Shown here: positions 9,101-17,138 of the stretch, piece by piece
Position numbering within the stretch: position 1 is the stretch's first letter
Layout: each line of letters opens with the position of its first letter
DNA from: Acidovorax sp. 1608163
GTDB taxonomy: Bacteria; Pseudomonadota; Gammaproteobacteria; Burkholderiales; Burkholderiaceae_C
Assembly: GCF_003669015.1 (NCBI RefSeq)
Contig: NZ_CP033069.1
Span: 4,908,501-4,972,500, forward strand
DNA: 64,000 bases
Direction of reading: 5' to 3'
Notes under the pieces: model-generated
The model's database searches: none
Told to the model about the DNA's origin: nothing
What the model saw: the letters and a program-made list of their open reading frames with translations, nothing else
Position numbers and translations under genes: made by a program

Positions 9101-10110
9101 CCGCTGGTGTGCAGCAGCCCCCAGGCGCTGGTGGCGGGCTCTGGCCGCTGGGCGGGGCTGGCCAGCCGTGCCACGGCGCATTCGGTTTCGGCGCGAAAGT
9201 CGCTGGCGTAGCTCAGCGCGGGGCCCTGCAGCAGCTTGCCGTGGGCATCCACAAAGCGGGTGCCGTCATCGCTGTCTGCCACCAGCCCACAGGCCATGTG
9301 GCGGCTGAGGTGGCGCCCGCCTTTGACCACCACCTTGCCCCGGGTGTTCAGGTAGCCGTGGCCGTTGTTCCAGCTGTCCGGCTCGTCGTAGTAGGCCAGC
9401 CCTTCGCTGTTGAAGGCCTCGATGCATGGGTAGCAGGGCTTGAGCACCCACTCCCCTTCTGCATCGATCAATCCCCAGGTTTCTCCGTCCACAGAGGCTG
9501 CGGTCACCGCATGGTCGTCAAAGGCACGGGCCTGCGCAAAGCGGGCCGCAATCACCCACTGCCCCTGGTGGTCCACATAGCCGCGCAGGCGCTGGTGGCT
9601 GCGCGGGTCCCACTGCTCGGCCAGTGCCAGGCCCACGGCTCCAAAGTTGTCCAGTTGGTGAAAGCGGGCTTCGCACGTGAAGCGGCCTTGGCGGTCGATG
9701 ATGCGCCAGCCCTGCGGCCCCACCTTCACAGCGGCCAGGCCGTTGCGCAGGGGGCGGGCGTCTTCAAACTGCGGCGCAATCACCTCCTGCGCCAGCAGGT
9801 CGATGTAGCCCCAGCGCCCGTCGCGGCAAAAGCGGGCCAGTCCATCGTCAGAAAAGCCGCGCGCGTTGTCGAGCGTGGGCGCAATCAGCCATTGGCCCTG
9901 CGCATCGATGTAGCCCCAGCGGCCATCCAGGGCCTGCGCCGCGCTGATGAAACCGCCCTGCCCGTTGTCCTCAAACTCCACCACCTGGCGCAGCGCCGGG
10001 GTGGGCGCGATGGCCTGGTCGACGTGCACGATAAGCAGCGCGTGTGCCTGCCCGTCCGCCCCCAGCGGTACCTTGGCCAGCCATGGCGTTGCCGGTGCAG
10101 TGATTGTCAT
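6148..10110 (-). CDS. Large WG-repeat protein with C-terminal membrane segments
   Basis: A 1320-residue protein. Residues about 30-420 contain repeated WG motifs (WGYIDAQGQW, WGYIDLLAQ, GYVDHQGQWV, WGLIDAEGEWV, GYLNTRGK), the WG beta-propeller type. The middle (about 440-680) is acidic and Ala/Pro-rich. From about 680 to 1170 there are repeats of the kind LT..LA..A...G..L..VP, helical and reminiscent of DUF4116-like repeats. The last 150 residues hold four hydrophobic segments (WVALLAGSLVL; VLALLLHLLGGACALVGHAFV; FTLLGFSELYWAW; TAAFVAAYVLCWWPLY), so the protein is probably anchored in the inner membrane by its C-terminus. The ATG at 10110 follows GGAGGA. No catalytic motif was recognised; the function is unknown. 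A 10-bp GC hairpin (6152-6179) overlaps its last codons. Confidence 0.85.
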   Translation of the reverse strand: MTITAPATPWLAKVPLGADGQAHALLIVHVDQAIAPTPALRQVVEFEDNGQGGFISAAQALDGRWGYIDAQGQWLIAPTLDNARGFSDDGLARFCRDGRWGYIDLLAQEVIAPQFEDARPLRNGLAAVKVGPQGWRIIDRQGRFTCEARFHQLDNFGAVGLALAEQWDPRSHQRLRGYVDHQGQWVIAARFAQARAFDDHAVTAASVDGETWGLIDAEGEWVLKPCYPCIEAFNSEGLAYYDEPDSWNNGHGYLNTRGKVVVKGGRHLSRHMACGLVADSDDGTRFVDAHGKLLQGPALSYASDFRAETECAVARLASPAQRPEPATSAWGLLHTSGRWVPAALGLLEPLTDGDGWIPNTLPDTPLVPFLTTDGHLAWMDKEGQVVWRAKYEAGQVSLRDTQGHTLWCSGPLPNLPHCSAPRPFFHRSANDHLEQIDCVDDIARYAQALATDAEERLHQLAQGLPKRSATGTPDADGEEEDGEDNDPHAADQRHTVVVRRVARAYLSEEHNGPYAFMGEGLAHAVAQLRQALHERLQAHWGPADPDPEHAAPWQHSGTPMAAWSLPLRQPLVADTPDKLVCVPEANTLWLSLYPRADTGDGDAWWELWLMAAPSVDALQAAQHARDARRPMAAPSPPVPSAEGTPPTNSPPTTREAWQRAVQQDPSAIGHVPTAWLDDALVDEALAAAPKVLGDIPHAWHTAERLHALVSQGLAQAREIPPHCMTRDALLLARERYAGDPDWDWHDERCSQLPSLTPNRWDHNSLYDLWGCLLTPALALHAVQCGAPLRDVPHWLRTDALEHAALQADIYNISYIAADKVTPALAQRAVQHDYGRLITHVPLALLTPALCLASARANGLTLQDIPEPLRSTEVCVAALEDRHDVFHHAPPGLAVDVTTRLIDNDVARARQQGEPRHGSHWHVQRAWAHLWNQQPAQALEDALRGLPNARYPQHAHYVLASAYRALGHIRQAALEASTVLSLQSPYTAEWDAHEDTTWLAPLAREHMQAADEATLVQQLQSHPRSLADVPRARITHAMVDAALQADESAVCFVPKRLMTPARYAAALRQGVKTLEQIPAPMLSEEACADHVREAGWRLADVPTPWRTVAVCAVAMHASASALQHVPARLQPQVLQAAQALAVQTVSDSQEQGAIAQRLAEQLAGQWQALQRTPGMPWMQRARRQGGWVALLAGSLVLTPSSQTATRGGLVGFAQQRPVLALLLHLLGGACALVGHAFVSVGAWRAEGAWAGLASFTLLGFSELYWAWRFVWAEPARPLLGTTAAFVAAYVLCWWPLYRKAGQALTPPRPDRTCPPGTWGAG
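6152..6179. other. GC-rich hairpin at the 3' end of the WG-repeat gene
   Basis: CCTGCCCCCC (6152-6161) pairs with GGGGGGCAGG (6170-6179) around an 8-nt loop. It overlaps the last codons before the stop at 6148. No U-run follows in either direction, so it may be an RNA-stability or weak termination element. Confidence 0.45.
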
Positions 10111-10237
10111 TGGGTTGTGTTCCTCCGGGCGGCATCGTAGCCACGCCCCCCGGCCCCCGTGGTAACCATTTGCACCCGTAGGCATGAACCCGACAAGCCC
10201 AGACTTTTGCCCTGCCCTCAGTGGCTTGGTGAATTAG

Positions 10238-10300
10238 ATAAAAAAGTGCCTCTAGCGCTTGCTAATCAAGCGCTAGCAGCTATCAATCAAATAGCAAACA
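10238..10300. repeat. GCGCTAG dispersed palindromic repeat, copy 2
   Basis: The clearest copy: CTAGCGCTT (10252-10260) and AAGCGCTAG (10268-10276) form a 9-bp stem with a 7-nt loop, followed by CAGCTATCAATCAAATAGC, a second small palindrome. It lies between the WG-repeat gene and the exonuclease gene. Confidence 0.75.
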
Positions 10301-10963
10301 CATCTGCTGCTGGGTGGCCTGTGCCGCCGCGGTGGCTGCCGTGGACCTGGGTTTGGCCTTGGCCTGCCGCTGCAGCCATTGCGGCAGGGCCTTGAGGGCG
10401 CAGCGCTGCATGCCTTGCAGCAGCACAAAGTCAGCCGCTGGCAGCTGCCATTGGGTGGTCAGGTCGTGCTGCATGCGCGCCAGCAGCGCGGCGGCCATCT
10501 CGGCATCGGCCAGCGCCCGGTGGGCCCGCTGCGCGCGCGGCAGGCCCAGGTGCTGCACCAGCGGCCCCAGCTTGTGGGTGGGCGCCTGGGGGTACAGCCG
10601 TCGCGACAGCAGCACCGTGCAGGCAAAGGGCTGCGGCGCGGGTGTGTCGGCCAGGGCCAGCTCGGCCTGCCAGAACTTGCTGTCGAACGACGCGTTGTGC
10701 GCCACCATGGGCGCGTCGCCCACAAACCGCACCGCATCGCGCATCACGCTGGCAGCCTCGGGCGCCTCTTGCACCATGGCGTTGGTGATGCCCGTCAGCT
10801 CGGTGATGAAGGGCGGTATCCACACACCCGTCTTCATCAGGCTTTGGAACCGGTCCACCACTTTTCCGCCTTCCAGCAACACGATGGCCACCTCGGTGGC
10901 ACGCGCGCCCTGGCTGGGCGACATACCGGTGGTTTCAAAGTCGATGACGGCGATGGGAGGCAT
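10283..10963 (-). CDS. DnaQ-like 3'-5' exonuclease (DEDDh family)
   Basis: A 226-residue protein with the three exonuclease motifs: DFETTG near residue 6 (Exo I), HNASFDSKF near 90 (Exo II) and HRALADAE near 150 (Exo III, the DEDDh type). It resembles the exonuclease domain of DNA polymerase III epsilon and other stand-alone DnaQ-type trimming nucleases. The ATG at 10963 (MPPIAVIDFE) is placed right at the domain edge, as usual for this family; the frame upstream reads as low-complexity sequence. The C-terminal 45 residues (KAKPRSTAATAAAQATQQQ) are Ala/Gln-rich. Whether it belongs to replication proofreading or to RNA/DNA end trimming cannot be decided here. Confidence 0.88.
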   Translation of the reverse strand: MPPIAVIDFETTGMSPSQGARATEVAIVLLEGGKVVDRFQSLMKTGVWIPPFITELTGITNAMVQEAPEAASVMRDAVRFVGDAPMVAHNASFDSKFWQAELALADTPAPQPFACTVLLSRRLYPQAPTHKLGPLVQHLGLPRAQRAHRALADAEMAAALLARMQHDLTTQWQLPAADFVLLQGMQRCALKALPQWLQRQAKAKPRSTAATAAAQATQQQMCLLFD

Positions 10964-11021
10964 GGGATCTGTGTGGCGCGGAGAGGGCCGCAGGCGTTGC
11001 GTGCTTTGGCAGTATCGCCGC

Positions 11022-11420
11022 TCAGCGGCGGCCCAGCAGCTGCCGAAGCGCACGGGCAATCGCGGTGGGCTTGTCGGCCTTGTCGGCGTCGCCGCCTTCG
11101 GGATAGATGGCCTCGCAGCGCTCAGCATGCAAGGTCTCTTTCAGGCCGGGCGCCACGCTGGCGTGCAGTTGCTCACAGTCGCAGCGCAGCCGGGCCTTCA
11201 CGGTGCGCTTGCGCGCATCGCGCACCTCGGCCACCCAGCACGCATCGCCGCAGCCACAAGAGCGGTAGACCAGTACCTCGCCTGCAGTAGGCCAAGGCAG
11301 CGGGTACTCGCCAGTGCCGCCTGCGGCATGGCACGAGAGCACGATGGCACCCCAGGCCCATGCTGTGCATGCTGCGTGGCGGGCGTATCTGGTGTGTCGC
11401 GGTTTGGTTGGGGTCGGCAT
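11022..11420 (-). CDS. Small exported hypothetical protein, cysteine-containing
   Basis: A 132-residue protein starting at the ATG at 11420. Residues about 16-32 are hydrophobic (ACTAWAWGAIVLSCHA) with a possible lipobox VLSC, suggesting export and perhaps lipid attachment. The mature part carries CGCGDACW, CDCEQ and ERCEA, five to six cysteines that may form disulfides or bind metal. It is divergent from the M28 peptidase gene, with 84 bp between the start codons. No Shine-Dalgarno match is obvious. I do not recognise the family. Confidence 0.55.
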   Translation of the reverse strand: MPTPTKPRHTRYARHAACTAWAWGAIVLSCHAAGGTGEYPLPWPTAGEVLVYRSCGCGDACWVAEVRDARKRTVKARLRCDCEQLHASVAPGLKETLHAERCEAIYPEGGDADKADKPTAIARALRQLLGRR

Positions 11421-11504
11421 GGAAGGGGCGGTCTGTCGCGGAGAATCACAGGGAAGCGCCAAAGCGCTCCCCCGTCCTTCATTCCAAAGAACCTCCGATT
11501 TTCC

Positions 11505-12536
11505 ATGCGAGTTCACCCGTTCGTGGTCCGCCTCCTGCAAAGTGTGTTGCGCATTTCTGCCGCATTGATGGGCGTTTTGGCCGTGCTGGCGTGCGGGGTG
11601 CTGGTGATGACCACCATGCCATCGCACTCCTACCGGGGCGCATTGCCCGCCCTGACGCCGCAGGAATCTGTGCTGGCCGACCGCTTGCGTGCCCATGTAT
11701 CCACCGTTGCCCAACAAGAGCACAACCTGCGCAACCCCGCAGCGTTGGAGGCCGTGGCCACTTATCTGGAACAGCAACTGGCTTTGATGGGCTATGCGGT
11801 TGAACGGCAGGAATACACCGTGGCAGGCAAGCCGGTGCGCAACCTGCAGGCGATATTGCCCAGCCGCACGGCCCCAGGCCAGCGCACCGTGGTGGTGGGC
11901 GCGCATTACGACTCTGCCCACCACACCCCTGGCGCCAATGACAACGCCACGGGCACTGCCGCCGTGTTGGAGTTGGCCCGCAGCCTGCGCGACATGGGGG
12001 ACGCCTCTGCCGACATCATGTTTGTGCTCTACACCAACGAAGAGCCACCCTATTTCAAAACCCCTTTGATGGGGAGCCAGGTCCATGTCAAAGCCCTGGC
12101 GGCACAAAACACCCGCGTGATCGCCATGTTGTCGTTGGAGACCATGGGCTATTACTCAGACGTAGCGGGTTCGCAAAAGTACCCATGGCCTCTGAGCCTG
12201 CTCTACCCCTCAGAGGGCAATTTCATCGCCTTTGTGGGGGCCACGGGCGACCTGGGCCTGGTGCGCACAGTGGTGCGCTCGTTTCGCTCGCACACCTCTT
12301 TTCCGTCGGAGGGCATTGCGGCGCCCCGGTTCATCCCCGGTGTGGACTATTCCGACCACGCGGCCTATATCGACGCAGGCTACCCCGCACTGATGGTGAC
12401 GGACACGGCGCCCTACCGCTACCCGCACTATCACAGCAGCCAAGACACTCCCGACAAGGTCGATTTCGAGCGCCTGGCGCGCGTGGTGTCGGGCGTGGAG
12501 CGCGTGGTGACTGAACTGGCCCGGCAGGCGCCATAG
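11505..12536 (+). CDS. M28-family zinc aminopeptidase, membrane-anchored or secreted
   Basis: A 343-residue protein. The N-terminal hydrophobic stretch (residues 14-38, LRISAALMGVLAVLACGVLVM) is a membrane anchor or uncleaved signal. The peptidase domain covers about 90-340: VVVGAHYDSAHHTPGANDNATG (zinc His and Asp), YTNEEPPYF (catalytic and metal Glu), SLETMGYYS and the late His in PHYHSSQDTPD. The family removes N-terminal amino acids from peptides with two zinc ions. The ATG at 11505 lies just before the transmembrane segment; the longer open frame upstream overlaps other genes and reads as non-coding. Confidence 0.9.
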   Translation: MRVHPFVVRLLQSVLRISAALMGVLAVLACGVLVMTTMPSHSYRGALPALTPQESVLADRLRAHVSTVAQQEHNLRNPAALEAVATYLEQQLALMGYAVERQEYTVAGKPVRNLQAILPSRTAPGQRTVVVGAHYDSAHHTPGANDNATGTAAVLELARSLRDMGDASADIMFVLYTNEEPPYFKTPLMGSQVHVKALAAQNTRVIAMLSLETMGYYSDVAGSQKYPWPLSLLYPSEGNFIAFVGATGDLGLVRTVVRSFRSHTSFPSEGIAAPRFIPGVDYSDHAAYIDAGYPALMVTDTAPYRYPHYHSSQDTPDKVDFERLARVVSGVERVVTELARQAP

Positions 12537-12571
12537 CCAGTTGCCCGTGCCGATCTTGGCCCCGGCGCTGT

Positions 12572-13078
12572 TTACTGCGGTGAATACCTCACCACCCTGA
12601 CCTCTGCCTGAGTGGGTGTGGTGTTGAAGACCTCGTGCATCCATTGCAAGGCCTGGTCGGCTTGTGCCCCGCCTGTGCCGCCACCAATCACGGGAAATGC
12701 CACAGAGGCGAACCGTTGTTGATTGACCACGGCCATGGCAGATTGCACCGATTTCTGGATCGACTGCTGCGAGGCCACCCACCACATGCTGATGCCCGCC
12801 ACGTGGATGATGCCTTGGTACGGGAGCCGCCCTGCCCCGGTGAGCATGGCGCTGCCCAGCGGCATGGGGCCATGGCGTGCCAGCTCACGAAAAGGCTGAT
12901 ACCCCGCCCGGCGTTTGATGGCTCCGGAAACGCCCTGCGGCACCAGCAACCACCACGGGATGATGTTGCGGTTCCAGGCGTTGACGATGACGTCCACGTC
13001 CTGGTTCAGCAAGTCGCCCTGCACCACCCGTACCACGGGCACCTGGGGTGCAGCATCTTGAAGTGGTGGGTGTGCCAT
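12572..13078 (-). CDS. Macro-domain protein (ADP-ribose-binding / deacetylase type)
   Basis: A 168-residue protein that is essentially one macro domain. The motifs are VVQGDLLNQDVDVIVNAWN near residues 18-37 (the usual GDIT...VDAIVNAAN region), PQGVSGAIKRRAG, LGSAMLTGAGRLPYQGIIHVAG, and FPVIGGGTGG near 125. Family members bind ADP-ribose or hydrolyse O-acetyl-ADP-ribose or mono-ADP-ribosyl groups. The second Asn of VNAxN is retained, but the first loop carries Trp instead of Ala, so activity is uncertain. The gene lies 7 bp downstream of yjdM on the same strand. Confidence 0.88.
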   Translation of the reverse strand: MAHPPLQDAAPQVPVVRVVQGDLLNQDVDVIVNAWNRNIIPWWLLVPQGVSGAIKRRAGYQPFRELARHGPMPLGSAMLTGAGRLPYQGIIHVAGISMWWVASQQSIQKSVQSAMAVVNQQRFASVAFPVIGGGTGGAQADQALQWMHEVFNTTPTQAEVRVVRYSPQ

Positions 13079-13085
13079 CTGCGGC

Positions 13086-13442
13086 TCAGGCCTTCTTCAA
13101 AAACTCCGACTTCAGCAACATGCTGCCCAGGTCGGTTTTGCAGTCCACGTTGTGGCCATCCGCACCATCGACCAGGCGGATGCTTTTGATCTTGGTGCCC
13201 TTCTTGAGGGTGGACGACGAGCCCTTGACCTTGAGGTCTTTCACCAGGATCACGGCGTCGCCATCGGCCAGGGGGTTGCCGTTGGCATCGCGCACGATGC
13301 CGTCGCCTGCATCTGCGTCGGTGTCTGCTGTGTCGGCCACTTGCGGCCATTCAAAACTGCAGTCGGGGCACACGTAGTTGGTGCCATCGGGGTAGGTGTT
13401 TTCCTGGCCGCATTGGGGGCAGGCGGGCACGGTGTGGGGCAT
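13086..13442 (-). CDS. yjdM: YjdM/PhnA-like zinc-ribbon protein
   Basis: A 118-residue protein. The N-terminal zinc ribbon has CPQCG and CPDCSFEW (residues about 8-33) and is followed by the PhnA-type C-terminal domain with DGDAVILVKDLKVKGSS and a K.GTKIK..RLVDG stretch. It was named after the E. coli phn region, but its role in phosphonate use was not borne out and its function is unclear. The ATG at 13442 sits directly before the zinc ribbon; the longer open frame upstream runs into the helicase gene and is rejected. The macro-domain gene follows after 7 bp, so the two probably share a transcript. Confidence 0.9.
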   Translation of the reverse strand: MPHTVPACPQCGQENTYPDGTNYVCPDCSFEWPQVADTADTDADAGDGIVRDANGNPLADGDAVILVKDLKVKGSSSTLKKGTKIKSIRLVDGADGHNVDCKTDLGSMLLKSEFLKKA

Positions 13443-13492
13443 GGGCTTCTTTCTGGTTGTAGTGGTGAAAAGGGCTGGCGACTTTACAGCGC

Positions 13493-15655
13493 TCAGAGTG
13501 GCGCGCGTTGTTCCAGCGCAAACGGTGGCAGCCCTTTGAGCAGGCGCTGGCCGTAGCTGGTGCGCGTGAGGCGCTTGTCGTAGCAGTACACATGGGCTTG
13601 GTCGTCTTCGGTGCGGATGGCGCGGCCCACCCATTGCGCCAGGCGGATGGCGGTGGCGGGCACCACCAGCTCGCTGAAGGGGTCGCGGCCCACGGCGCGC
13701 AGCCATTCGGCGCGGGCCTCGCCCACCGGGTCATCGGGCGGGGCAAAAGGCAGCTTGGTGATGAAGACCGACTCGCACAGGCGCCCGGGCAAATCCAGCC
13801 CCTCGCCAAACGACTGCATGCCGAAGATGACCGAGGGCTCGCCGTTCTCCACCCGCTCGCGGTGGCGGCGCAGCAGCTGCGTGCGCGGCAGTGCGTTCTG
13901 CACCAGCACCACGCTGCGCATGGCGGTGGGCAATGCGTCCACGGCCTGTCGCATCTGCTCGCGCGAGGTGAACAGCACCAGCGCGCCGTATTCCACCCGG
14001 GCAATGTCGTGCAGCAGCGCATCGACCATCTCGGTGGTGAACTGCGCGGCGTTCTTGGGGTCGGCATGGGTCTCGGCGGCAATCAGCGTGCCCTGCGCGG
14101 CGTAGTTGAAGGGGCTGGGCACCTCCAGCGTGGTGGTGGCCTCGTCGCCATGCAGGCCCGCCTCGCGCAAAAAGAAGTCAAAGTGCCCGCAACTGGTGAG
14201 CGTGGCCGAGGTCAGCACCGCGCCGCGCACCGCGCTCCACAGGTGGTTGCGCAGCGTGGTGCCGGGCAGGATGGGGCTGGCATGCGCCTTGACCACGATG
14301 AAGTCGCCATCCACCTCCAGCGTGAACCATTTGGCGGCGGGCACCGCGCCTTCGGGCGCATCCTGCAGCAGCAGTTGCGCGGTGGCGTGCAGCGCTTCCA
14401 GGCGCGGGGCCAGCATGCCGATTTGTGCGTACAGCGTGGACAGGCGCTTGGCCTCGTCGGGCTTGTCGCGCATCTCGGCGCGCAAGGCCTTGCTGATGGC
14501 GCGCAGGGCGTCGAGGAAGCCCTCGGCGCTGGCGGCCAGCAGGCCCAGCGGCGCAATGAGCTGTTCGGGCAATTCGCCGCGTGGCACGCGCACGCGCGCC
14601 GGGCCCCAGGCGCTGGGCTGGCTCTTGAGCTGGGCGCCGTACACCTCCATCACGATGCGCGCCAGGTCCTGCAGCGTCTGCCGCAGCTGGGCCGAGTGCT
14701 TGGGGATGTCGGCAATCTCTTCGACCTCCAGCAGCGCGCCAATGCGCAGGCCCCGGCTCGACAGGCGCTCGATCCAGGTGATGCGCGACAGGTCCATGCT
14801 GCACGCAAACTGGTCGAGCGCTGTGGCAGGCAGGTGGTGGGCTTCGTCCAGCACCAGCAGGCAGTTGTCCAGCTCGGGCAACACGCGCGCGCCCAGTGAC
14901 GACAGCAGCAAATCGTGGTTGGCCACGATCACCTGCGCGCCCACCAGCTCCTTGCGTTTGTCGTAGTAGGTGCACTGGCTGAAGGCCGGGCAGTGTTTGC
15001 CCGTGCACGAGGCGCCCTCGGCCGCCACGGGGCTCCACACCTCGGGCTCGGGCGGCGTGTCCAGGCTGTCGCGGTCGCCATCCCACGCGCCTTTCGACAG
15101 GGTCTGCGCCATCGTCGAATAGAACTGGATGCGCGCCTCGGTCTCGTGCCGGGGGCGCTTGGCGCGGGCGGCGGCTTCTTCTTCGGCAAACAGGTCGTCT
15201 TCGCCCTCTTCCTCGGCCTCGCCCGTGCCCGCCAGGCGGTCGAGCTTGAGCTTGCACACATAACGCCCGCGCCCCTTGGCCAGCGCAAACTTGAAGGGCT
15301 GCGGCATCAGTGCGGCCAGTGCGGGCAGATCTTTGTTGACCAGTTGCTCTTGCAACGCCACCGTGGCGGTAGAGATCAGCACCCGCGTGCCGCGCGACAG
15401 CGCCAGCGCAATGGCGGGCGCGCAATACGCCAGCGACTTGCCAACGCCCGTGCCCGCCTGGATGACGGCGATGGAACGCGTGGGCGCCGCCTCGCCACTT
15501 TCTTCATCCACCTTGCCCAGCGTGGCGCTGCTGAAGGTGCGCGCCACCTGCTCGGCCATCAGCCGCTGCCCGGTGCGGCTGCGAAACCCCTCGGTGGCCG
15601 ACACCACCGCATCAAACGACTGCAGGGCCGCCTGGGCCCATTCTGTAGAAGACAT
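13493..15655 (-). CDS. dinG: DinG/XPD-type ATP-dependent DNA helicase
   Basis: A 720-residue superfamily 2 helicase. Walker A is in IQAGTGVGKSLAY near residue 70 and the DEAH box in VLDEAHHLPA near 265. Helicase motifs late in the protein include VIFGMQSFGEGLDLPG and QWVGRAIRTEDD. Four cysteines in RYVCKLK and CTGKHCPAFSQC sit between Walker A and the DEAH box, where DinG and XPD bind a 4Fe-4S cluster. Such enzymes unwind DNA 5'-3' and help to resolve R-loops and replication-transcription conflicts. The ATG at 15655 is preceded by AGCAGGTGG; a GTG two codons earlier is less likely. Confidence 0.93.
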   Translation of the reverse strand: MSSTEWAQAALQSFDAVVSATEGFRSRTGQRLMAEQVARTFSSATLGKVDEESGEAAPTRSIAVIQAGTGVGKSLAYCAPAIALALSRGTRVLISTATVALQEQLVNKDLPALAALMPQPFKFALAKGRGRYVCKLKLDRLAGTGEAEEEGEDDLFAEEEAAARAKRPRHETEARIQFYSTMAQTLSKGAWDGDRDSLDTPPEPEVWSPVAAEGASCTGKHCPAFSQCTYYDKRKELVGAQVIVANHDLLLSSLGARVLPELDNCLLVLDEAHHLPATALDQFACSMDLSRITWIERLSSRGLRIGALLEVEEIADIPKHSAQLRQTLQDLARIVMEVYGAQLKSQPSAWGPARVRVPRGELPEQLIAPLGLLAASAEGFLDALRAISKALRAEMRDKPDEAKRLSTLYAQIGMLAPRLEALHATAQLLLQDAPEGAVPAAKWFTLEVDGDFIVVKAHASPILPGTTLRNHLWSAVRGAVLTSATLTSCGHFDFFLREAGLHGDEATTTLEVPSPFNYAAQGTLIAAETHADPKNAAQFTTEMVDALLHDIARVEYGALVLFTSREQMRQAVDALPTAMRSVVLVQNALPRTQLLRRHRERVENGEPSVIFGMQSFGEGLDLPGRLCESVFITKLPFAPPDDPVGEARAEWLRAVGRDPFSELVVPATAIRLAQWVGRAIRTEDDQAHVYCYDKRLTRTSYGQRLLKGLPPFALEQRAPL

Positions 15656-15750
15656 AACCACCTGCTGTAAGGGCGAGAGTGTGGCATGGCCGCTCTGGCC
15701 GCCTTGTTTGGCGGTTGCTGAGGCCGTTGGATGGATGGGGGGTGGCTTGG

Positions 15751-15812
15751 TTTTTTGCTATGTTTTTTATAGCTGCTAGCGCTTTCAAGGTAAGCGCTAG
15801 AGGCCATTTCTG
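15751..15812. repeat. GCGCTAG dispersed palindromic repeat, copy 3
   Basis: Inverted relative to copies 1, 2 and 6. ATAGCTGCTAGCGCTT...AAGCGCTAGAGGCCATTT shows both arms of the stem and the flanking AGCTAT box. It lies just upstream of the helicase gene. Confidence 0.75.
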
Positions 15813-17138
15813 CTTCATTGGCGACGGCCGCCCTTTTTCCAAGCGGCTTGCCGAGGCGCCCTGCCCCCCAAAAAGCGCAAAACCCCGAAAAAGCAGTAGC
15901 TCACGGAACAGCGCTTTCCTCCGTTGGGTTTTCTGCGCCCGGCCACCGGCCTGTTCGGGTCAGTCCGCAGGACCGTCCAAGGCCATGCAGCCGCCAATCG
16001 CCAAAAAATGGCCCTTCTGGCTACTTTTGAACCCCTGTGTTGATTAGTGAAAATTATTAAAAACCCTCATGGAAAAATATGAAAACCTGTTTTCCGAAAA
16101 TATACAGGTTCTAAAAATTCAATTTCTTATTTCGTTTTTTAGATGAATTTTGATTTTTCTGAACTCATGTTGTTAATTTTTGGATTTTTTATTTTTGGCG
16201 AAATCATTGATTTTTTTAATAAAAATCCATGTTCTACCAGTCAATTTTTAGGTGGATATTTTTGTATTTTTTGATGACATTGGATTAGCCGTCTCATGGT
16301 TAATGCACAACGCATAAAAATATCCAAATTTCATGAAAATTGATGAATCAAAAATACAAATAAAATTGATGAAGTGCCGAAACGCTTTCAAAAACGCCGT
16401 ACCTCAGTTTGAAATGAGTTGGGGGTGAATCGATAGGGTTGGGCCTCTGCGGCCGGGTGCGTGGTCGCCGTTTGAGGTAGGCCCATGGTCGGGGGATGTA
16501 CGGGGGGCTGCCGTGGTCCGCGTGTGTACCCCCTCACCTTGGGCACGCAATCCGAGCAGACATAAAAATGATGATCTATTGTTTGTAAGGATTTTTGAAA
16601 GAGTGAGCGCTGGCTTTTTGCTTGTCCACCAGTGGACCAAGATGACCTGCTGTGCGTTGCATTCGCTTTGCAATGGTTTGAGATGCGCGGCTGCTGTGGA
16701 TTGACCCTGTTGAGACGGTACAGGCTCAGATGTTCCATCTGCCTGTGGGTCACTGTTTCTAATCCAAAATCAATCCGCTGATTTGGTATTGGATATTTTT
16801 ATAAAATCTGAATTTGAGAGAGGTTGTCTCATGTATTCAGTCGTTTTGTAAAATATTTCTTTATAGAATTTGAAAATAGCAGGGCTCACCTTAAACACAG
16901 TCTTTGAAAATCCCTAAAGCCGATTTGCGGATCAACCCGCAAATCAGCGTGGCGGTATCCCTCTTACGATGAATACACCGCCCATCACAAAAATCGGTGG
17001 ATTCTCCCTGCGCTGCCGCGTGCCGGGCATGGGCTGGGCTGCCCGCGTGGGTTTGCGTGGCGCTGAGCTCCTATCATGGCCACTGCAGGCTTCCTGACAG
17101 TCCAGCCCGTGCAAGCGCCTGCCCATCGACGAGGGAAC
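15813..17138. other. Gene-poor region with an A+T-rich island
   Basis: About 1.3 kb without a supported gene. From about 16030 to 16400 and again from 16750 to 16920 the sequence is strongly A+T-rich, unlike the rest of the window. A 43-codon hydrophobic frame (ATG 16143, stop 16272-16274) exists but has no ribosome-binding site and its composition follows the A+T bias, so I do not call it. The 16388-16753 minus-strand frame and the 16513-16704 plus-strand frame do not look protein-like. A perfect 9-bp hairpin (GATTTGCGG / CCGCAAATC, loop ATCAAC) lies at 16922-16945. Confidence 0.6.
16922..16945. other. Hairpin at the edge of the A+T-rich island
   Basis: GATTTGCGG and CCGCAAATC form a perfect 9-bp stem with a 6-nt loop. 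No T-run follows on either side, so termination is not shown. It marks the return from A+T-rich to G+C-rich sequence. Confidence 0.5.

Noticed and set aside
16388..16753. 121-codon frame in the A+T-rich island
   Set aside because: Composition unlike protein, no ribosome-binding site, partly overlapped by another non-coding frame.
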